From: Jimgerdemannia flammicorona
Taxonomy: Eukaryota; Mucoromycota; Endogonomycetes; Endogonales; Endogonaceae
DNA: 12,262 bases
Reading direction: 5' to 3'
Assembly: GCA_003990745.1 (NCBI GenBank)
Contig: RBNI01005683.1
Coordinates: forward strand, 1 to 12,262
The notes under the pieces were generated by a model. It did no database searches. It was not told the origin of the DNA and saw nothing but the letters and a program-made list of their open reading frames with translations. The position numbers and the translations under genes were made by a program. Shown here one piece after another: positions 1-7,712 of the stretch (within the stretch, counting starts at the first letter, position 1; each line of letters starts with the position of its first letter).

Positions 1-187
1 TATGATAGCCCTATATCAGAGGTATCCATGGATATTAAATTTAAAATATTAAATATTTTATTTGAATTTTAAAATAATTAAAAAGAAAATTTAACACAAC
101 ATTGGACCGGTTTTGTGGCTCACTGTATATGTGAGGTGCTATATTTCACAATAACAATGCAGTATGTATCGAGATGAACAGTGATAG
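1..187. other. AT-rich flank with no recognised gene
   Basis: This stretch follows the terminal TAA (188-190) of the minus-strand Crinkler relic. It is AT-rich, with runs such as ttaaaatattaaatatttta, and I see no coding pattern, RNA or repeat. It could hold the 3' untranslated region of the relic, or an intron if the original protein continued, since CRN proteins usually carry a further C-terminal domain. Neither can be shown from the sequence. Confidence 0.4.
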
Positions 188-643
188 TTACATAGAGTAT
201 ATTCGCAGTCGTTTTACCAGTGCATCCATATGTATGAGTTGGCATTTTTGTAGCCCACACTCATTGTTGTAATTATGGACAATGTTCGTAATAAACAGTC
301 TTTCATGCAATCCCTTTTTTCTCCACTGTTTACGATCCAATGTCTTTTGAAATGAAATAGCACAGATCATACCTTCTGAGTCGATATTGTTTGATTGGTT
401 TTCGATATATTTTCTGAATAATAAAATAACATTTGAGAGACTAATAAACAGATGGATAATTTGTATTTGAGTATACCTTTGCACATTCTCATTATACTTA
501 CGGGGTTTGGGGAATTTTCCTCTATGAGGATGATGATAGAGCCTTAGGGTTGGCAATCTTTCACGATGATACTGTTTGAAGGGTGACATAATTGTTAGAT
601 GATACTCATAAATACATACCATGTGATATGATAATATACTTAC

Positions 644-931
644 CAGGCAAAACAACCCTAATAGGATTCACCTGTTGAATGTTATAATATCAAGTGAGTA
701 CACCAAAATCATACTGTTTCAGGAGGCCATCATCCAATACATCGTCCTGTTTGGTGTCGGGATGTATGATATAGAGGACTAGTGCTGGTGCATCATAGGT
801 GACATCCGACAGGTTTGCCATCTTGATTGCTTGTCGAAGATCATCAATATCGGCACCATTGAAGTTTACAAGTTTGGTTACATAATAGTTCGGAAGCTCA
901 ACACAATATCAAATGGATGGCATTTGTAGTG
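644..931 (-). other. Internal domain copy 2 of the CRN-family relic
   Basis: This exon repeats the landmarks of copy 1 in order: VELPNYYVTKL, DIDDLRQAIKMA, PALVLYII, LDDGLLKQYD and IQQVNPIRVVLP, ending at a consensus CCTG|GTAAGT donor (GT at 643-642). Two in-frame TGA stops fall at aligned positions. The stop at 909-911 lies opposite Trp of copy 1 (TGG to TGA), and that at 690-692 lies opposite Gln. The similarity continues across both stops, so the frame was once coding. The copies are diverged enough for the duplication to be old. Confidence 0.6.
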
Positions 932-1648
932 CTAATGAAATGATAATACATGTATAAGATAGATGTATAATCTATTTATCTGACTATATGTAATATTTTG
1001 GCCTTTTATCCATCTTCATGCCATATAACCATACTATATTTGCGATCATTACCACTCTTATCTCTATACTACCATCGATTGTATAGATATTACCAAAGTC
1101 TTATTTTTTTACAAGAGTATTAACATACCTTTGATAGTATCATATTCTGTTTGAGCAAATGATGATGATGGTCCAGATGGGGCATTGTCTGTGAATATAT
1201 ATATATAAACATATTTGGAGATAATAATAGTTGTTATTTAAAAGGTATTGATCTTGGTCGACATAAGAATTCTGTTTTTTACACTTATTTGCCACATTTA
1301 ATTCCAACCATTAACAAACTTGATTTCCGCTTGGAACATTGAATTTCCCTTTTTTATGCCGTGAAATATCAAATACCCTACCTCTATAATCCCTATTATC
1401 AGAGTTTTCGTCATCGGACCATTGTTCACGGACAGCTGATAAATTTTAAATAATTAAAGAGTTTAATGAGGTGTATATATATTTTTAACAAACAATTACT
1501 TAATATCTTTACCTGCTTTCAATTTCTCGGACCTTTTCAGGCGAGCCATGGGTTATTTATCAATATCTGGTTAAAAATATGATATAAATGTTAGATCTAT
1601 CCAATAATAATAATTTACAATCGACGACCTTCATTATAAATAATTTAT

Positions 1649-1921
1649 CTGATAATCCCACCTTTATAGGATTCGAATAGTGAATTTCATAATGCTGGAT
1701 GAGAGCATGAAATATACCATGCTTCTTGAGCAAAGCTGTATCCAGAAAGTATATACCCTCATCATGGGAATTAATGTGGAGAATTAATTCTACCGGATTG
1801 CAGGAGATGATCGGGGCTGCAGCCTTAATCACATTTATAAGATCAGGAACATCGACTCTAGTAAATGATTCAAGCTTCTTGGGATGGCGATAGTTTGGGA
1901 GATTGATATAATACCAAACAT
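1649..1921 (-). other. Internal domain copy 1 of the CRN-family relic
   Basis: This exon is open without stops and encodes about 85 residues, beginning WYYINLPNY, then VPDLINVIKAAAP, PVELILHI, LLKKHGI and YSNPIKV. The pattern of a short N-terminal strand, an amphipathic helix, a hydrophobic strand and a C-terminal strand resembles a second ubiquitin-like or header-like module; that fold is my inference. It is clearly related to the exon at 644-931. The visible GT donor would be at 1661-1660 (AAG|GTGGGA). The position matching the copy-2 donor reads AT at 1648-1647, and only that site keeps the phase with the next exon. Confidence 0.6.
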
Positions 1922-2556
1922 CTGGGGTAATATATATATATAATTATATTAGATTTTTTTTATGTCCATTTGTTGACGCTTACCAATTATATAATAATAT
2001 ATAGTCTCGAATACTACTACCATGCGGGCTAACCATATTATTCTCTGATAGCACTCACCCTCCCCCTCCCCATTTTTTTTTTCGAACTATAATATAAAGC
2101 TAAATACTAACCAGGTAAAAACAATGGGTTTATATCTTGAGATATTTGATTTGATGATAAGATGGTAGGTTATGGCTCGACTGCAGGGGGCACTACGATT
2201 GCAGGTTACTGGACAATGACGTGAATGTATTCATCTGCAGGATTGTTGGCAAAATATCTCCCAACCTTGTGTAGTGCAAGTAGCTCTGTGCCTTCTAGCA
2301 TCATTTTGACGTCAATATCGGTGGTATCCTTCAGGATGGCGACCTTGTCAGATTCGTCAAGGGATATATTGACCCTCCAGAGCACAAGTTCATTTGCAGC
2401 AATATGGTCGAAACATGGTGCCATCTCTACCTTTATTAACCTTTTGAGAGCTGCGATATTTTGAGTCATACTGATTTCAACTTTGAAAGCTCGTTTAGAT
2501 GGAGGGGCATCACCATAGACAAGACAGTTGAGTATGAGGCTGTTGCCAGTTGACAT

Positions 2557-2760
2557 TCTGTGTTCTACAAACAGATAAACGGTATGTGTTAGTGTTAATG
2601 TATGAAGTACATGAGTTGTCAATGGACGGCATTTAGTCCTTACTGTAGTTGTCGCATTGTTAAAAGGGTTGAGAATGAAGTTGTCGCGTGTTGCCAACAG
2701 TTATGGATCACGCGTCTTTCAGTAAGTAGATTGTTACCCAATTAAAACCCGTTAAAAGTT
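2557..2760 (-). promoter_or_regulatory. Spacer between the CHAT relic and the CRN header; putative CRN 5' region
   Basis: About 200 bp separate the stop of the CHAT relic (2761-2763) from the CRN start at 2556. Part of it (2557-2697) stays open in the CRN frame, which could be chance or a 5' untranslated stretch. I see no convincing TATA box. The call as a promoter region rests on position only. Confidence 0.3.
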
Positions 2761-3681
2761 TTAGCTGCCCCGTAAGCAGATGGATGTGACTGCGATTTGG
2801 TTACACTCATGCGTGCCTGTGGGTATGGCAGATAGGAATCCAAGCCTGAGGTTCTTCGCCATGCTAACGAGGCATAAGGTATCAACGTATTCGGGTTTGC
2901 CAGTCTTGTTATGTTCAAAAATGAGGGTCCTTGTTTTGCCATTGCCCTCCACGCAGTGTCCCATGAAATGAAGTACAGTAGCAGTCTCGGGCTTGTTCAT
3001 GAGCAATGTGTCCATTCAATTGACGGTCGGTGGAGTCACGTGCTCCAATATTATTTTGTTGGTGTTGGCATGGTGCTCGTTAATGAAGTTCTGGAACTGA
3101 TCATTTAAGTGCAAATCTAGAAGGTTGGCATCAGGATGATCTGGTGAGATGACGGGGTCTGGTACAACGACGACAATGCGCAGCGGAAGTTTTGGTCAGT
3201 TCAGTTCAGCTCGATTCGAGCGGTTGGGGTTTGTGTTGTACATGCGAGAAAACGCGCATTGGTGGACCAGAAACGCATGGTTGCCCCATGCGTACTCCTA
3301 GGGGATGACATCAAGATCGAGATCGCCATTCAGCTTGAGGAGGATCTGACGCTTTAGGTGAGACTGCAATATAACCTGCAGTAAACTCGATGCGTTACTA
3401 GATGCATTTGCCGAAAACAGAGCCCAGAACAACTTTTTGCCATATTTTTGGAGTTCCATTGAGTTGGGTTTCTTGTCGAAGACTTCGGCAGCGATGGATC
3501 GACCTTCTTCGATATATTTAAGGTCGAAGGAATGGCTATAAATGAGCTCTGCCTGCTCATCATTGGCACCAGAAACCTTGACGAGGACCCAGGTCTCTTT
3601 AGAGTTATCACGGTTGGTATCCTTTGACAACGATATTTGCATGTTTGTGAGTGAGGGGGTGTTTGTGTATTCGTAAGTCAA
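2761..3681 (-). pseudogene. CHAT-domain (caspase/separase-like) protein, pseudogene
   Basis: CHAT domains are caspase-clan peptidase domains with a His-Cys dyad. The relic reads through the usual CHAT landmarks. 3298-3681 gives the leading part, with LQKYGKKLFWALF, the strand RQILLKLNGDLDLDVIP and then a stop (TAG 3298-3300) exactly where the family has Trp of the PWE motif, followed by EYAW and FLVHQC. After a frameshift near 3200-3230 the frame resumes with PLRIVVVVPDP, a helix around LNDQFQNFI, EHVTPPTV, and the histidine motif TVLHFMGH at about 2950-2970. The strand LRLGFLSA follows, where families have LSAC; here the residue after LSA is Ile (codon ATA), so the nucleophile is absent. Further in-frame TGA stops lie between the frameshift and the His motif. 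It is upstream of and co-directional with the CRN relic. Fungal CHAT proteins often carry NTPase or repeat domains too; none is visible here. Confidence 0.72.
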
Positions 3682-3885
3682 AAATGCATGCTTATGTTTG
3701 ACAAACTACCTGGTGACCTCGGCCAACAATTATCATACAAATTATCTACTTTAAGAAAACATGACATCTACTTTTGGAAAAAAAATACGCCATATCATAT
3801 CATGAACAAAATGTCAAAGAAGAGAAGTTGAGCATGATTGCTATATATATTTCAATCAAATCTGCATTACTAGCCAAACTTGCTT
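3682..3885. other. Junction between the CpG-bearing gene block and the AT-rich transposon block
   Basis: No gene is visible. Composition changes over this stretch: the last GC-rich words (ctggtgacctcggccaac near 3711-3728) give way to AT-rich, almost CpG-free DNA. It is the expected place for the left end of the PIF/Harbinger element, but I could not find a terminal inverted repeat or a trinucleotide target duplication here. Confidence 0.4.
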
Positions 3886-4004
3886 TCACATAACAGACCT
3901 CATATTACAGATCTCACCTCATGTTATAAACCTTATGTTACAGACCTTATGTTGCAGACCTCATATTACAGACTTCACATTATAGACCTCAAATTGCAGA
4001 CCTT
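3886..4004 (+). repeat. 14-bp minisatellite, about 8 units, just 5' of the PIF start codon
   Basis: The unit is close to catattacagacct, repeated about eight times with substitutions (tatgttacagacct, tatgttgcagacct, cacattatagacct, caaattgcagacct) and one 5-bp insertion (cacct). The array ends six bases before the ATG at 4010. A 14-bp period cannot keep a reading frame, so it is not coding. It may be a subterminal repeat of the transposon. Confidence 0.85.
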
Positions 4005-4009
4005 ACAAG

Positions 4010-5367
4010 ATGTCTCACACTTCAGAAAATTCTACAGTTATTAAAGCAACAATATTTTTGACCATACAAGCTATAATAGATGAAATCTATAATGATATAA
4101 AAGAGAATGAAGAAGATAAGTTGATAAGACTTACTATTATAATAGTAGTAGCAGTAGAGATGATATTTACAATAGTAGCAATAAATTTAAAACCACTTTA
4201 AGAAAAAAAACTCTAACATCATCTAACTAGATATATAATGTTCTTCTAAGGTATAATGATAAGAAATATAAAAAGATTTTATATATTAGTAGAGTTATCT
4301 TTAATAAATTATATAGTTTCTAAGATAAAAAACTATACTATATTTCAGAATAAGTTATCAAACTCTCAGACTCAAGTCTATATTTAAGTTACTATTCTGC
4401 TTAAACATCTCAGTAGACTGATAATATATATATATTGAACTGGTAGTTTTATTTAGAATATCTAAAAGCTCTATTGATATTTTCTATTTATAGTCAATTA
4501 TAATAATTATAGACAATCTTGATAAAAAATATATACAGTAGCCTCAGAGTGGTAGACAATATCATGAAGTCTATACTAGATTTGAATATCTTACTAGATT
4601 TTATAGAATTATTAAAGTAATTAACTATACATATATTCTATTTCAAAAAGTCTCTAAAAAGTACAAAATAACATATATACTAATTAAGAAAAATGAGATA
4701 TTTACTCAATGTTCAAGCAACTATCAACTATCTTGGCTTCTTCACTAGTTATTATATTAGATAGTCTAGATCATATTATGATAGAAGAATATTAATAAGT
4801 TAATTATTCTATAATAATATAAAATACTTATATATAATAATTATATTATTAGAGATAATAGATATAAACCTTATATACTATATCTGATCTGTCTATATTT
4901 AAAACCAAAGCTATTATATAGAAGATCATTAAAGAATATTTAATAAGAAACTATTAAAAACAAAAGTAATAATTGAATATATCTTTGCTTACTTAAAGAT
5001 AAAATATACTAATTATAAAATAAGTTATTATTTAATATTGGCTAATAATTACCTTATTATATAGGCAAGATTTTCATATCTGACAGATCTTTAAAACAAA
5101 GATATTGCAAAAGCTGTAGATCTTATTTAGACTATTTTTATTCTTTATAATTTTGTCCAAATTACTAGTAATAGAGATAAAAATGAAAATATAGATAATG
5201 AGAATACAGATAAAGATAAAAATATAAATAAAGACAAAAATATAGATAAAGATGAGAGTGAAGATATAGAAGAGAAAGATGAGAGCAAAAATGAAGGAGA
5301 AAATAGTAAAAAAGTAAGAGCTATATATTTATTATTAGTCTTTGCTCTTACTTTTTCTTCATATTAA
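4010..5367 (+). pseudogene. PIF/Harbinger-type (DDE_Tnp_4-like) transposase relic
   Basis: This is a cut-and-paste DNA transposase broken by many stops and at least two frameshifts. An initial open stretch (4010-4201, 63 aa) continues in the same frame to TIFQNK...SNSQTQV at about 4345-4385, which resembles the IFQN...PQTPV block before the helix-turn-helix in fungal PIF proteins. The frame then shifts: ISKSSIDIF, KYIQ-stop-P (Trp position) and VINYTYI at about 4617-4637. The family motif there is VIDG(T/S)H, so the first catalytic Asp is Asn (AAC at 4623-4625). A second shift leads to the frame of YYDRRI (matching HDSRV, second Asp kept), FNKKLLKTKVIIEYIF at 4939-4986 (third acidic residue kept) and LYNFVQI, matching LHNF. 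A tail rich in Asp, Lys, Asn and Glu (about 5167-5310) follows in frame. The family call rests on motif order; no terminal repeats were found. Confidence 0.68.
5160..5312 (+). repeat. Low-complexity acidic coding tract at the PIF C-terminus
   Basis: Degenerate six- to twelve-base repeats of gataaaaatatagataaa type encode a highly charged Asp/Lys/Asn/Glu-rich segment. It lies in the same frame as the LYNFVQI motif. It remains free of stops over about 50 codons although the DNA on both sides is full of them. AT-rich purine repeats are poor in stop-forming changes, so this need not mean selection. Confidence 0.6.
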
Positions 5368-6469
5368 TTGACAGTTAGTTTTTAACAATCTTGACTATAG
5401 AGACTAAGATGTTGTAAGTATTCTTATCTCAAAGTAAGTAGTTACTACTATCTAAAATAGTATTTTCAACAAATTGAATTAAAGGTCTAATTTAATTAAA
5501 TTCAATTTGAAATTTATTCAAATTGAAAAATCTCTAATTTAATTCAATTTGAATGACTCTCAATTTAATTCAATTCAAATTAATTTGATTCATTTGAAAG
5601 TACTAGTCCAAGATAGTAGGAGAGTTAGAATTGTAATTATAACTAGTAGTATATAGACCACTATTATAAAGATAGATATTTTTACAATTATTAAATTATC
5701 TATAACTTAGAAAAATTAGCTAAATTAATAAACTAACTTAAAAGCTTTTAATATATATTATCTATAATGTCTCTTTCTCTATTACTATATTAATTATATA
5801 TAAAATTTTAATAAGTAATCTTCCAAGTCTCTTTTTCATAACTTATATCTTCTCTATCTCAGATTGGTTTACTATACTTATTACAGGATAGTGAGAGAGA
5901 GACAATAGTGATAAGTTATCTCTTTATTAATATCAGATCAGTATCTTCTCTATTTTTTTATAGTTTTTAGTACCTCTGGCTATATTTGGAATATATCTAT
6001 TTTAGTATAGTACCTTCTTCCTTTTGTCATCACTAATAAGATATCATCTTAGTATATTATAGATTATGTATATAGAGAGTTAGCTAATCTTAGGTATCAA
6101 GTACTAGTATAGGTTATCTGCAGATCCTTAGTATCTATAGTAGAGCTCTCTGAGCTTTGGTGAGCTTTTCAGTAAGTATGGTTCTGATATAGATGACTAT
6201 TTCTCAAGTAAGATCAGGATAAGAGAGAAGATGGCTATCATAAATAAGTAGAAGAGTAATTATAATGAACCAGTCAAGTGCTAGACTAGTGACAGTTATT
6301 AGGACTGAGATAGATACTATATCAGTAAAGTCTTCTAATTAGTGCAGGGTAGTTAGATAATAGGTATCACTCTCAGCTACTTTTAGTAATATATAAAGTT
6401 AGGCTCTAGTCATTAAAGGTTAGTGCTTCACAAACCTGACCTGATTAATCTGAAACCTGATCCATAAAA
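5368..6469. other. AT-rich region with inverted repeats and no identified gene
   Basis: About 1.1 kb with essentially no CpG. The first part (5470-5595) holds nested words of aattcaatttgaatt type that form short inverted repeats. The rest has no long open frame. On the minus strand, roughly 5860-6300, one frame gives protein-like stretches such as EKLTKAQRALL and YIHNLQYTKMI between scattered TAG/TAA stops. That would suit another decayed transposon gene, but I recognise no family. Confidence 0.4.
5470..5595. repeat. Nested AT-rich inverted repeats (CAAATTGAATT / AATTCAATTTG)
   Basis: A perfect 11-bp pair, caaattgaatt and aattcaatttg, flanks a spacer of about 17 bp near 5470-5510. A second pair, tcaaattgaa and ttcaatttga, follows at about 5518-5555. 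More copies of the word continue to 5595. Position about 100-230 bp beyond the PIF stop suggests a subterminal region of that element; this is inferred. Confidence 0.6.
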
Positions 6470-6700
6470 CAGCCAATCTGGAATTAGACATCACTTATCT
6501 TTAACCCAACTTGGAATTATATGTTACTTGTCTTTAACCCGATCCAGAATTATATGTCACCCATCTTTAACCTGACTCAGAATTATATGTCACCCATCTT
6601 TAACCCAACCTGGAAAGATACATTACTCATCTTTAATCTAACCTGGAATTAAATATAACCCATCTTTAACCTAACTTGGAAATATATATCATCTGATCTG
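6470..6700 (+). repeat. 33-bp tandem repeat, 7 units
   Basis: Units begin at 6470, 6503, 6536, 6569, 6602, 6635 and 6668 with an exact 33-bp period and no indels until the last. The unit can be outlined as aaccc-ga-cc-gaattatat, then gtcacccatcttt, with about 15-30 percent divergence between units. A 33-bp period would keep a reading frame, but I see no recognisable repeated peptide. It lies at the 3' side of the minus-strand hAT relic. Confidence 0.85.
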
Positions 6701-6715
6701 TTATTTATCCTTAAC

Positions 6716-6800
6716 CCAAACCTGAATCTGACCCCTGAACCTGACCCTGAACCTGACTCCTGAATCTGACCCTAAACCCAACCCTCTGAACTCTGTCCTG
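6716..6800 (+). repeat. CCTGAACCTGAC-type short repeat tract
   Basis: Words such as cctgaacctgacc and cctgaatctgacc recur with a period of roughly 6-13 bp for about 85 bp. On the minus strand they read as ggtcaggttcagg and lie just 3' of the truncated hAT transposase. That is a usual place for hAT subterminal motifs; the role is inferred. Confidence 0.65.
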
Positions 6801-6865
6801 AAAAAATGATTCAGAAAATATTTGGATAATATTCAGAGTAATTGGAAGTGAAAAATATCTAAAGA

Positions 6866-7352
6866 CTACCAAGAATCCAAACATATATATATATGAATTG
6901 TATTTACATACAAGCTGTTTTGATGTTCAGTCACCAGCTCACCAGTAATAGAAAAAATACATTCAGATGGAACAGATGTTACCAAAATAGTAAGCCATTT
7001 GTGAAAGATTAGGATATATCAACTGATTTTGCTACCACCAATCCAGTATATCTATATAAGGATCAGCTGGATTTTCTGACAAATAACTGAAATAGAGAAA
7101 TATGAGTGAAAATTAACCAAGCTAACCAAAAAATATAAAAACAACACCTACTATTCAAGCTCATCATCTACATTAACATGTTGTTTCTTCTCATATATTA
7201 AGTTGATAAAATCATCAACATTATGAGATATTGAGGGTATAATAACAGTATTAACAGGCTTATACTCCTTTTCTCAGATATGTTCTATCTGATTCTTCTA
7301 TTCATCAATTAAGGATTTTTTCCATTGCTTACAATGGAAATAATACATGTTG
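6866..7352 (-). pseudogene. hAT transposase C-terminal relic (copy B)
   Basis: Only the C-terminal third of a hAT transposase is present, opposite in direction to the larger copy. In order on the minus strand come WKKSLIDE, HNVDDFINLIYEKK, DDELE, a short intron of about 75 bp ending TTTCAG, YLSENPADPYIDILDWW, NQLIYPNLSQMAYYF, a frameshift, TSVPSECIFSITGELV and TIHIYICLDSW before the TAG at 6866-6868. These are the hallmarks of the hAT dimerisation domain. The conserved Glu of PSE is kept; the usual Arg of SERVFS is Cys (CGT to TGT type change). Several TAG/TAA stops interrupt it. The rest of the protein is missing: at its 5' side the sequence passes into repeats shared with the next element's leader. 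Confidence 0.8.
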
Positions 7353-7379
7353 ATATGTGAATCTAGTACTCTGAGTAAG

Positions 7380-7522
7380 TCAATTCGAATCAAATTTGGA
7401 TTTGATTTATCACATGATGGTTTGATCTAAATTTTAAATCCAAAGCTATCCGAATCAACTCAGATTAATCTGAATCACTCCATCCAAATTGCCCCATCTA
7501 AATTACCCATCTGAACCACCCC
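7380..7522 (+). other. Leader region of the plus-strand hAT with a small palindrome
   Basis: This stretch between the two divergent hAT relics holds an inverted repeat, aatcaaat-ttgg-atttgatt, near 7388-7408, followed by degenerate words that grade into the 14-bp array. It is a candidate location for the junction or terminal region of one or both elements. I could not define a terminal inverted repeat or an 8-bp target duplication. Confidence 0.4.
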
Positions 7523-7704
7523 AATCTGAATTACTCAATCTGAATCACTCAATCTAAATCACTCAATCCAAATTACTCAATCTGAATCACTCAATCTGAA
7601 TCCTCCAATTTGAATCCTCCAATTTGAATCCTCCAATTTGAATCCTTCAATCTGAATCCTCATCCAAATCCTTCAACTGAATCCTCCAATCCAAATCCTC
7701 CACA
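7523..7704 (+). repeat. 14-bp minisatellite, about 13 units, 5' of the hAT start codon
   Basis: Units of aatctgaatcactc type start at 7523, 7537, 7551, 7565, 7579, 7593, 7607, 7621 and 7635 with an exact 14-bp period. Several slightly shortened units follow until about 7704. The 3' half drifts to aatttgaatcctcc. The array ends a few bases before the ATG at 7713. The sequence is unrelated to the 14-bp array at 3886-4004, but the period and placement are the same. Confidence 0.88.
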
Positions 7705-7712
7705 TAACTCAT

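Larger units (their letters stand above)
188..2556 (-). pseudogene. Crinkler (CRN)-family protein, multi-exon pseudogene
   Basis: CRN proteins are modular effector-type proteins with a ubiquitin-like N-terminal header and variable C-termini. The header is clear here: from Met at 2556, residues 8-14 read ILNCLVY, followed by a basic strand, an IAALKRLIK helix, an AANELVLWRV strand and the closing EYIHVIVQ (about residue 116). Putative exons are 2112-2556, 1649/1662-1921, 1513-1566, 1382-1435, 1129-1188, 644-931, 502-571 and 188-413. The introns have GT-AG borders and nearly all are phase 1, so exons of 54, 54 and 60 bp join in frame into a Ser/Asp-rich linker. Seven in-frame stops interrupt this reading: TAA 2206-2208, TAA 2170-2172, TAA 1553-1555, TGA 909-911, TGA 690-692, TGA 561-563 and TAG 522-524. 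The last exon stays open to TAA 188-190 and is basic (WRKKGLHERL). I prefer the start at 2556 to the in-frame Met at 2697 because family headers begin a few residues before LNCLV. The header assignment is firm; the exon model is inferred from splice sites and frame; the C-terminal function is unknown. Confidence 0.8.

Noticed and set aside
2225..2464. Plus-strand 79-codon open frame
   Set aside because: It is antisense to the clearly recognised CRN header and has low-complexity Ser-rich content.
2557..2697. CRN start at the upstream in-frame Met (2697)
   Set aside because: It would add 47 residues with no family resemblance ahead of the header, which normally begins close to the N-terminus.
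2742..3108. Several overlapping short open frames on both strands
   Set aside because: They are shadows of the CHAT frame that carries the LHFMGH motif.
3354..3611. Second minus-strand open frame overlapping the CHAT N-terminal part
   Set aside because: It is an alternative frame of the same DNA; only the 3298-3681 frame matches CHAT landmarks such as the strand before the PWE position.
6716..6800. Internal telomere repeat (ccctaaaccc-like words)
   Set aside because: Only one ccctaaaccc-like word occurs; the rest are CCTGAA/CCTGAC words, so a transposon-end or minisatellite origin is more likely.
7523..7704. CRISPR array
   Set aside because: Repeats are 14 bp and directly adjacent with no unique spacers; it is a minisatellite.
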